12,233 bases of DNA from Acidobacteriaceae bacterium UBA1795 (GTDB lineage: Bacteria; Acidobacteriota; Terriglobia; Terriglobales; Acidobacteriaceae): NCBI GenBank assembly GCA_002314435.1, contig DCFV01000083.1:9662-21894 (forward strand), written 5' to 3'. A program made the position numbers and the translations under genes. The notes beneath the pieces were generated by a model. That model saw only the letters and a program-made list of their open reading frames with translations, made no database searches and had not been told where the DNA came from. Below are positions 7,387-12,233 of the stretch, piece after piece (the stretch's first letter is position 1; the number at the start of each line of letters is the position of its first letter).

Positions 7387-7821
7387 TTACACCGCCTGCA
7401 CACGCGCCTCGCGCAACAACAACCGATAGAGATACACCTGTCCGAACGCCTCATTCGAAGCGACAGACTCAATCAGGTAGTCCTGCCCAGCCACCGTCAC
7501 CGCAAGCGTCATCGCAAACAGCGCCTTTGCCGACGCGAGATCCAGTGCGCTCAACTGCGCCGTTACGCTCGTAGCCGAAACCAACAGCTCCCACAACGTC
7601 GCGTCGCCTTCCTTCAATGGCGGGCGCAGCCGGCGCATCACCACCGGGCTCACCACCACGTCGGAAAAGCTCGTCGCCACAATGCCCATCTCGGCCTGGT
7701 TCGAGTCGGTGGTCGCGCCCGTCACGCGCAGCAGCGCCGTCGCTCCACCCACCGAGCGCAGCAGCGCGTCGGCCATCATCTGCGGCGCACTCACCGGGTT
7801 CCGCAGTGCCGTATCGCTCAT
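7387..7821 (-). CDS. Head-tail joining / head-closure protein candidate
   Basis: A 144-residue protein starting MSDTALRNPVSAPQMMADAL. The C-terminal part (AVTVAGQDYLIESVASNEAF, then GQVYLYRLLLREAR) has the pattern of small head-closure or stopper proteins, which end in a strand pair such as 'xYxIxxV...GxxYxLxLR'. The middle (SFSDVVVSPVVMRRLRPPLK) is beta-rich. Its ATG lies only 3 bases after the stop of the adaptor gene, so it is in the same operon and probably coupled in translation. In siphophages the stopper follows the adaptor and precedes the tail terminator, which is the order here. No catalytic motif or membrane segment is seen. I do not recognise a named family. Confidence 0.5.
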   Translation of the reverse strand: MSDTALRNPVSAPQMMADALLRSVGGATALLRVTGATTDSNQAEMGIVATSFSDVVVSPVVMRRLRPPLKEGDATLWELLVSATSVTAQLSALDLASAKALFAMTLAVTVAGQDYLIESVASNEAFGQVYLYRLLLREARVQAV

Positions 7822-7824
7822 CGC

Positions 7825-8448
7825 TCACCCCAGTCTGTTCGCCACATAGGGACGCAGCCATACCTGCACGGTCTGGTCCACCAGCGAACTGGAAAAGTAC
7901 TGCATCTGCATCGTGTCGATCTTGGTCCGGCTCGCGTTCAGCGCCGGCGTAGCCTGCGCATTGCGCACAATCTGCGCGCACGCAGTCTTCACGTCGTCGC
8001 CAACCGTCGCCAGTCCCGCCGTATAGGTCGCCTTCACTTCGTTGAAGGGCAACCCAAACAGGTTCCAAGGCAACGTCAACTCACCCGTGTTCACGTCCAG
8101 GTCCACCGTTACCGGATCAATCGCGCTCCACTGCCCAGGCAGCGCAAATGACCACGCAATCTGCGCCAGAGAACCTTCCACCACCTCGCCCCGCCGTGGC
8201 CTGGCAAAGCGGCCCTCGAGCGACACCAGCGGCGACGCAGCAGTGCCCAGCGGCGCCAACGGCAAGTAACTCAACCGCACGGTTTGCGCTCCGCTCGTCA
8301 GCCGCAGCCGCTCCGTGTACTGCGTCACGTTCAGATCAGGCCTGCGACAATAGCTGTTGATCAGCGCCGTCGCCGCCGTGATCCAGTCCGCAGAAGTACC
8401 TTCCGGCAATCCGTAATTCGGATACTCCTCTGGCTCCAGATACGCCAT
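7825..8448 (-). CDS. Head-tail adaptor (gp6-like connector) candidate
   Basis: A 207-residue protein when started at ATG 8448 (MAYLEPEEYPNYGLPEG), chosen because GAGAGG lies 6 bases upstream; a longer start at 8478 lacks such a site. The N-terminal helices (SADWITAATALINSYCRRPD) and the C-terminal run (DDVKTACAQIVRNAQATPAL) match the helical frame of gp6-type connectors, which sit under the portal ring. The middle is beta-rich (VRLSYLPLAPLG, DLDVNTGELTLP, EVKATYTAGLATVG), and the strand VxxxYxAGxxxxP-like followed by a helix is common in this family. It is the first gene downstream of the capsid gene, the usual place for the adaptor. Position and fold pattern agree, but the family was not searched. 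Confidence 0.6.
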   Translation of the reverse strand: MAYLEPEEYPNYGLPEGTSADWITAATALINSYCRRPDLNVTQYTERLRLTSGAQTVRLSYLPLAPLGTAASPLVSLEGRFARPRRGEVVEGSLAQIAWSFALPGQWSAIDPVTVDLDVNTGELTLPWNLFGLPFNEVKATYTAGLATVGDDVKTACAQIVRNAQATPALNASRTKIDTMQMQYFSSSLVDQTVQVWLRPYVANRLG

Positions 8449-8518
8449 CCCATTCCTCTCAAACAAGCACAGCGACAAGAGTCAGAGACCCATTCGCAGC
8501 GAAATACGAATCCGCGGA

Positions 8519-8567
8519 CTGATCCCTGCCCCTTGCCCCCTGATCTCTGACCCCTGATCCCTGTCTT
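8519..8567. repeat. Heptanucleotide tandem repeat, consensus CTGAYCC
   Basis: Seven consecutive 7-base units fill 8519-8567 without a gap. Six of the seven begin CTG (the third begins TTG); units 1 and 6 are identical (CTGATCC), and the others differ by one to three bases. The array stops at the complement of the capsid stop codon (8567-8569). It lies in the 118-base gap between the capsid and adaptor genes, which also contains GTCAGAGA (8481-8488), the reverse complement of TCTCTGAC (8544-8551). It resembles bacterial short tandem heptamer repeats that change copy number by slippage. Confidence 0.75.
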
Positions 8568-9535
8568 TACCGGTCGACCAGAACCTGGTAGTGCGCGTAG
8601 CTCGCGCCCTTCACCACCACGCCACCGAACTTCACTGCCACGTACTGCTGCGTCAGCGAACTGGGCATGCCGAGCTGGAAGATGCGCGGAGCAGGATCGC
8701 CGAGCCAGTGATACTCGATCAGGTCCTCCGTCACGATGTACGCCGGCAGCACTGCCGAGCCGGATCCCGGCGTGCCTGTGTAGCTCAGGCTCCAGTCAGG
8801 AATCAGCGGCAGATCGCCCGCCTGCGTCGACAGCATCTTCACGCGCAGCCCGCCGGTTATCTGATCAGAGTTCAGCACCACGTTGAACTCTGTCTTCATC
8901 TCGCGGTCGATCAGGTCCAGCAGCACCGGGTTGGCATAGATCGCCGTGGGCCGCACTTGGTAGCCGTTGTTGGCCACCATCTGCGCCACAGCCGACTTGA
9001 TGCCGTCCACAATCGACGCCGAAGTGCCGATGGTTGTGGTCTGGCCCCCGGCGGCAATCTGTGCAATCGCACCCATGTACTGCGTCGTGGTCGGCGTGCT
9101 CAGACTGGTGTCATTGCCGTTCCACAACGCCACATCGTGCGCCAGCATCACGCCGCTCACCGTGTCCACCAGGTCCTTGGCCTGCAGATACGCGAACTGC
9201 TGTTGCTGGTTGCCCAGTTCCACGTCGAACAGGTTGTAGTTGATCTGCGAAACAATGGCCTTCAGCGGCACGCTGCGCTCCACGCGTGTCGGGCTCACCA
9301 CGGCCGGCACAATGCTGCGCGGATTCACAAAGCCCGCCGTGCCCGGCGCAGGCAGCACCGTCTCCTCAAAGAAGCGCGAGGGATGACCGGTCGCCGGCAC
9401 CTGCTTGATGCGTTGCCCGAACGGGCTCGAGCGACGGCAAATGTCGAAGATCTCGGTCTGATACAGCGGCACTTCCACCGCTCCCGGCCCAATGTAATCA
9501 GCTGCCGCGTGAATATCTGCAAAGGATGCGTTCAT
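8567..9535 (-). CDS. Major capsid protein, HK97 fold
   Basis: A 322-residue protein that builds the phage head shell. It starts MNASFADIHAAADYIGPGAV and has no long N-terminal delta domain, which fits a separate scaffold gene upstream. Visible features are a central N-arm and E-loop region (GHPSRFFEETVLPAPGTAGF), a spine-helix stretch with NQQQQFAYLQAKDLVDTVSG, an A-domain helix pair (SIVDGIKSAVAQMVANNGYQ followed by RPTAIYANPVLLDLIDREMK), and the terminal GASYAHYQVLVDR. The pattern 'helix, Y/N-P-xxLxxLxxxK/R' is typical of HK97-like capsids. GGAGG lies about 12 bases before ATG, farther than usual, with GAG nearer. The stop overlaps the heptamer array. The capsid is identified with good confidence from both sequence style and position between scaffold and adaptor. 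Confidence 0.85.
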   Translation of the reverse strand: MNASFADIHAAADYIGPGAVEVPLYQTEIFDICRRSSPFGQRIKQVPATGHPSRFFEETVLPAPGTAGFVNPRSIVPAVVSPTRVERSVPLKAIVSQINYNLFDVELGNQQQQFAYLQAKDLVDTVSGVMLAHDVALWNGNDTSLSTPTTTQYMGAIAQIAAGGQTTTIGTSASIVDGIKSAVAQMVANNGYQVRPTAIYANPVLLDLIDREMKTEFNVVLNSDQITGGLRVKMLSTQAGDLPLIPDWSLSYTGTPGSGSAVLPAYIVTEDLIEYHWLGDPAPRIFQLGMPSSLTQQYVAVKFGGVVVKGASYAHYQVLVDR

Positions 9536-9623
9536 AGGCTCTTGCCCCCTCCATGGGGCTGCTTGCTGGCCACTGACCCTTCATCAGCCAGCTCCTGACT
9601 GTTGGTGGAAAATGGCAATGACT

Positions 9624-9663
9624 GGAGTGCCCCATCCTTGCGTAGCAAGGGTGGGAAAGCACG
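9624..9663. repeat. Hairpin repeat family, copy 3
   Basis: CCCATCCTTGC (9631-9641) pairs with GCAAGGGTGGG (9645-9655) around GTA, with one G-T wobble. The flanks GGAGTGCC and AAAGCACG match copies 1 and 2, whereas the stem sequence is different. It lies 39 bases after the stop of the scaffold candidate, in the 166-base gap before the capsid gene. Confidence 0.75.
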
Positions 9664-9701
9664 CTCTAAAGCAAAAGAATGTCCTGGCCTGCGGACCGTC
9701 G

Positions 9702-10100
9702 TTACGCGATGGCCCCGGCGCGCAGCAGCTGACTCTTCACTGCAATGCGCTGCTCCAGGCTCAGCCCGGCCAGCGCAGCATCCAGCGTGCGCACATCCAC
9801 AGGCCCTTCCCCGATGCCATGCTTGGCCAGCATCTCGGTCGTGGACGCAGGCACCGTCTTGCGCAGCGGGTTCAGCAGTGCCGAAGCGCTCTCGGCCTTG
9901 ACCTCCGCCAGCTCCCGCTCGGCCGCAGCCAGCTTCTCCGCAAGCTCCGCCTCGCGGCGGCTCTGATCCACGGTGGCCGAAATCTTCTCCACCTCTCCGC
10001 TCAGTGCAGCGCCGCGTTCCTCCAGCCAGTTGAGCGTGCGCTCCATCAAAGCCGTCGCAGCTTCCAGCCGCTCCGCTATCTCTCTCTCTCGGTCTTTCAT
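9702..10100 (-). CDS. Coiled-coil scaffolding protein candidate
   Basis: A 132-residue acidic/basic helical protein starting MKDREREIAERLEAATALME, with AAGGA 5 bases before ATG. Residues 1-80 have long charged heptads (NWLEERGAALSGEVEKISAT, then LAEKLAAAERELAEVKAE), a predicted coiled coil, and the C-terminus (LDAALAGLSLEQRIAVKSQL) is a short helical domain. The length and rod-like shape, and its place between the protease-like gene and the capsid gene, fit an internal scaffold that guides capsid assembly and is then removed. The N-terminal REREIAERL is written with a GA-repeat (GAGAGAGAGA). A longer overlapping frame at 9532-10137 is a shadow. The function is inferred from position and coiled coil, not from a named family. 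Confidence 0.6.
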   Translation of the reverse strand: MKDREREIAERLEAATALMERTLNWLEERGAALSGEVEKISATVDQSRREAELAEKLAAAERELAEVKAESASALLNPLRKTVPASTTEMLAKHGIGEGPVDVRTLDAALAGLSLEQRIAVKSQLLRAGAIA

Positions 10101-10196
10101 GCTGTTCCTTTCGTGGGGTGAAATGAATCGCGCTCAAATGAAACGAGGCTCCGATACCCGGAACCTCTCTGGCGAACTCTATGATGTGCCGACTCG

Positions 10197-10724
10197 CTAA
10201 CTCGCCATGCGAAAACTGGTCGCCCGGTAGGCCGCCTTCTCGCGCAGCAGGATCGCTGCACCAGTGAAGGTCACACGGTTCAGCTTCCAGATCTCCGCAC
10301 GCATGTCTTCTACACGTGCGTCGGCCAGCTCATAACTCATGCCCAGCGCCTCGGGCTCATGCGCGCGGATCGCGTCCGTCACCTCCGGAAAATCCCGCGC
10401 ATACAGATAACCGCGCACAACGATCCGGTTGCCGTCCAGATGCGCCTCGGTCAGAAGCCCTATCTTGCGCCGCGCATCATGACCATCCCAGCCTGGCCGG
10501 TAATCCACTGCCATGCCCAGCAGTGAGGGCAGCGCTTTCTCCGCCGCCGCCCGCGTGAGCATCACCCGATGTCCGCGCGCGCCCGACGGAGCCTTGTCGC
10601 TGGCTGCGTTCACCACCGTCAATACTCCCTCAAAGGCCACCCGGTTGGGATGACCCTCCACATGAGGGAACTTCACTGCCATAGCTTCCAATCGCATTGC
10701 GTCTCCGCTCACCTGTTGGCTCAT
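10197..10724 (-). CDS. Prohead maturation protease-like protein
   Basis: A 175-residue protein if started at ATG 10724, 5 bases after the portal stop. ATG 10697 has a better GGAG site 5 bases upstream, so the true protein may begin with MRLEAMAVKFPHVEG. The line FEGVLTVVNAASDKA, the histidine in RPGWDGHDARRKIG (H82), the strand IVVRGYLYARD, and LGMSYEL with S130 recall the His and Ser positions of HK97-type prohead proteases (family U35/S78). The C-terminal strand WKLNRVTFTGAAILLREKA matches the usual 'exxxVTlpGA' end. It would cut the scaffold and/or capsid protein during maturation. Whether it is active cannot be judged, since the third triad residue was not identified. It lies between portal and scaffold, the standard place. 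Confidence 0.65.
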   Translation of the reverse strand: MSQQVSGDAMRLEAMAVKFPHVEGHPNRVAFEGVLTVVNAASDKAPSGARGHRVMLTRAAAEKALPSLLGMAVDYRPGWDGHDARRKIGLLTEAHLDGNRIVVRGYLYARDFPEVTDAIRAHEPEALGMSYELADARVEDMRAEIWKLNRVTFTGAAILLREKAAYRATSFRMAS

Positions 10725-10729
10725 TCGAC

Positions 10730-11995
10730 TTACTCAGCCTGCGCCTCGCCGGACAACTGCGCCGTGCCGGATTTGGAAAGTGGCCCCAGCCCGCGCATCG
10801 CGCGCACTTCGTCCACGGTGTAAACACCCGCCTTCAGCAACTGCACCTGCACCGCCAGCTCCGTCTCCTCGTCGCGCGCGTTCAGATCGTTGAAGATGAA
10901 CTCGAACTCGCGCCACCCGATGCATTTGGCAAACAGATCGCGCGTGATATGCCCGGCCAGCAGCTGCGCCAACGGCTGAATCGCACCACGGAAGGCCTCG
11001 TCAGCCAGCTCCGACGCCGTTGAGCGATTCACGTCACCCTCCAACCCCAGAAGCAACGGCGGCAACCCAAATGCGTTCGCCACCATGCGAATCAGAAACT
11101 GCTGCCACGCCAGGCGCAGATCGGCGTCCGTGCCCTGCGCAAAGCGCAGCACCTCGGGCTTCTGCTCAGTAGAGAGAAGCGGCACTCGCCCCGTGCCCTC
11201 AATCTCGTCCTGCCACCAGCGGATCAGCCGATCATGCTGCGCCGGCGTAGCCTCATTCAGCCACAGCGCATACTGCGCCACCGTATTGGCCGCCAGCTTG
11301 CCCGCAAACCTGTGGGCCGAAAGAAACTCATTCACTGTCTCAAAGGCCACTTCCAGCGGCCCCAACCCGAACGGCGTGAAACTCCGCGGGTTCATCCGGA
11401 TATACATCAACTGGTCGTCGCGCAGTTCAATTGCGCTCGAATCCAGTTGTCCCGCCAAGGCCTGCGCATAGCGCGGCGAGTCCGCCTGCCCATCCCATTT
11501 CGGATTGAAACGGATCGACGCGCCGTCCACAGCCCAAAGTTGCGCGGGCTGCTCTGCATCCCCGGTCGCCTCCATCTCAATCGCACCAAATCCGCCCGTC
11601 AGCGCATCCTCAATCACCTGCTCGATCAGGGTGCGAAAGCTGTCAGAAGCATTCGGCTCTTCGAGTGTCCTCCGCAGCGCTTTGAGGCGGCCTGCAACCT
11701 CGACCGCATCGCTGGGCACTGCTCCGCGCCGCACCCGCACCTGCCAGTCCATCGCCGCAATGCGGTCCTTGATCACATTGATCGCACGCCGTACCACTGG
11801 CGTCTCGGCAAACCGCCGCAGATTCATCGGAGTCGGCTTCGGCAGCAGCCGCGCCGGAAACGCCACCGGGCTCAGAATCGACGGCAGGGCCAGGGTCTTG
11901 CGCTCCGGCTGCATCGCGCCAGCTTCCAGGCCAACTCTCCGTTCGCCACCGGTGGCCTGCCGCCACATCTCCCGCAAATGTTCCGCTACCTTCAC
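10730..11995 (-). CDS. Phage portal protein
   Basis: The portal forms the dodecameric DNA channel at the capsid vertex. From GTG 11995 it has 421 residues, normal for HK97/SPP1-type portals. GTG 11995 is preferred because AAAGGGAG ends 5 bases upstream; the open frame continues to 12175 but with no portal-like sequence. Visible features are RRFAETPVVRRAINVIKDRI (about 60-79) with a following WQVRV, the wing region with NPRSFTPFGLGPLE (about 202-215), a stem-like run ENxxFLSAHRF, and the typical C-terminal FGLPPLLLG (about 309-317) and DVNRSTASELADEA (about 321-334). Its stop is 5 bases before the protease gene. No terminase frame directly precedes it in this window. The family call is strong. 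Confidence 0.88.
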   Translation of the reverse strand: MKVAEHLREMWRQATGGERRVGLEAGAMQPERKTLALPSILSPVAFPARLLPKPTPMNLRRFAETPVVRRAINVIKDRIAAMDWQVRVRRGAVPSDAVEVAGRLKALRRTLEEPNASDSFRTLIEQVIEDALTGGFGAIEMEATGDAEQPAQLWAVDGASIRFNPKWDGQADSPRYAQALAGQLDSSAIELRDDQLMYIRMNPRSFTPFGLGPLEVAFETVNEFLSAHRFAGKLAANTVAQYALWLNEATPAQHDRLIRWWQDEIEGTGRVPLLSTEQKPEVLRFAQGTDADLRLAWQQFLIRMVANAFGLPPLLLGLEGDVNRSTASELADEAFRGAIQPLAQLLAGHITRDLFAKCIGWREFEFIFNDLNARDEETELAVQVQLLKAGVYTVDEVRAMRGLGPLSKSGTAQLSGEAQAE

Positions 11996-12020
11996 GTGCA
12001 CTCCCTTTCTCCGCAAACAC

Positions 12021-12051
12021 AAAAGGCATGGCCCTGAACAGGACCATGCCT
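12021..12051 (-). terminator. Rho-independent terminator-like hairpin upstream of the portal gene
   Basis: On the minus strand AGGCATGG-T-CCTG pairs with CAGG-G-CCATGCCT around a 2-base (effectively 4-base) loop, with one G-U wobble, followed by TTTTGTGTTTG. It sits 26 bases before the portal GTG and so lies in the leader of the phage-like cluster. It would end transcripts arriving from upstream, or act as an attenuator if the cluster's promoter lies upstream. The plus-strand direction lacks a good U tract. Confidence 0.65.
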
Positions 12052-12107
12052 CTCGTTCTTCAGCGTGCAGCCGGTGGCTCTTCGCTACAAAATGTCTCGC
12101 AAGCGAC

Positions 12108-12233
12108 TTACAAACTAATCCTACCGCAGCGCCGCATAATTCTATGCAAACCGCCGCGTGATTTCTTCCGTGCAATTAAGTATGTCGCAAGCAGCCAGTT
12201 AGCCTGACTTCCGTACCGGGCAATCGACTCGCG
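12108..12233 (-). CDS. Undecided open frame, possibly 3' end of an upstream gene
   Basis: A minus-strand frame is open from the window edge (12233) for 41 codons to TAA at 12108-12110, including RESIARYGSQANWLLATYLI and a basic tail. The terminator-like hairpin 57 bases further on would suit the end of a gene. Codon choice in the last third (AGA, TTA, AGT, ATT) is less GC-rich than in neighbouring genes, and no family is recognised. It may equally be non-coding. Apart from it, 12052-12233 shows no confident gene or promoter. A GCATA-N4-TATGC palindrome at 12134-12147 contains a TAGAAT that could be a -10 box, without a good -35. Confidence 0.25.
   Translation of the reverse strand, partial: RESIARYGSQANWLLATYLIARKKSRGGLHRIMRRCGRISL

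Larger units (their letters stand above)
3259..11995 (-). mobile_element. Phage-derived head-tail structural gene cluster (prophage remnant or GTA-like)
   Basis: Ten tightly spaced minus-strand genes follow the siphophage/GTA order: portal, protease-like, scaffold candidate, major capsid, adaptor, head closure, tail terminator, tail tube, hub-like and holin-like. Gaps are often 0-16 bases, fitting one operon. No integrase, repressor, terminase, tape measure or endolysin was recognised between 3259 and 11995, no attachment-site repeats were noticed, and the left border abuts purE. Terminase could lie beyond 12233. The reading frames are all intact. Intergenic spaces hold repeats of chromosomal type. 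It may be a prophage fragment, a gene-transfer-agent-like locus, or a satellite using another phage's packaging proteins. The boundaries given are those of the recognised genes, not of an integration event. Confidence 0.75.

Noticed and set aside
7297..8151. Plus-strand open frame of 284 codons
   Set aside because: It runs antisense across two coupled phage genes and hairpin copy 2, is very rich in Arg/His/Gln, and has no recognisable domain.
8591..9598. Long plus-strand open frame of 335 codons
   Set aside because: It lies fully antisense to the capsid gene and is rich in Arg, His and Gln with no family resemblance. This is typical of the mirror frame in GC-rich coding DNA.
3211..9663. Hairpin copies taken as a CRISPR array or as att sites
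   Set aside because: There are three copies kilobases apart with no regular spacers, and the stems differ, so neither a CRISPR array nor paired attachment sites is supported.
9532..10137. Minus-strand frame of 201 codons overlapping the scaffold candidate
   Set aside because: The shorter frame at 9702-10100 has a good ribosome site, a coiled-coil pattern and a plausible role. The longer frame is Gly/Arg/Cys-rich and crosses a hairpin repeat.
11234..12037. Plus-strand open frame of 267 codons
   Set aside because: It is antisense to the portal gene, whose motifs are clear, and has Arg/Pro/His-rich shadow composition.
11996..12175. Upstream extension of the portal frame to 12175
   Set aside because: It is Cys-rich and unlike a portal N-terminus, and it passes through the terminator-like hairpin. 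GTG 11995 has a proper ribosome site.
12052..12233. tRNA gene at the right edge as an integration site
   Set aside because: I looked for a T-loop GTTCGA and a cloverleaf with acceptor pairing on both strands and saw none.

Overview
The window looks like a piece of a GC-rich bacterial chromosome with two parts: conserved housekeeping genes (about 1-3.2 kb) and a compact cluster of tailed-phage head and tail genes (about 3.26-12.0 kb, all on the minus strand). The TypA, PurE and PurK sequences, together with intergenic hairpin repeats of a GTGCCCCA...TGGGAAAGC type, suggest an Acidobacteriota (Terriglobia-like) host. That is an impression from memory of such sequences and was not searched.

Region by region: the 3' three quarters of typA/bipA runs rightward off the left edge and ends at 1385. 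A near-perfect 14-bp hairpin separates it from the convergent purE-purK operon (3177 to 1508, minus). PurE and PurK together convert AIR to CAIR in purine synthesis. purE has a TATAAT box exactly six bases before its ATG and no Shine-Dalgarno site, so its mRNA is probably leaderless.

The phage-like cluster reads, in transcription order (right to left): portal, prohead-protease-like protein, short coiled-coil scaffold candidate, major capsid protein, head-tail adaptor candidate, head-closure candidate, tail-terminator candidate, tail tube, a 769-residue tail-tip/hub-like protein with a possible lectin-like insert, and a small XhlA-like holin candidate. This is the standard order of siphophage and gene-transfer-agent structural modules. 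No tape-measure gene lies between tube and hub (16-nt gap). No large terminase, integrase, repressor or endolysin can be identified in the window. All reading frames are intact.

Three copies of one hairpin repeat family lie in the cluster or at its edge, each just 3' of a gene and all in the same orientation. They have different stem sequences but conserved flanks and preserved pairing. A heptanucleotide tandem repeat (consensus CTGAYCC) abuts the capsid stop codon. If these are host-type dispersed repeats, their presence among intact structural genes suggests long residence and possible domestication (a GTA-like or other particle). This is the most interesting hypothesis here, but it depends on sequence beyond the window and on comparative data. 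At the right edge, a terminator-like hairpin precedes the portal gene, and an undecided open frame runs off the end.
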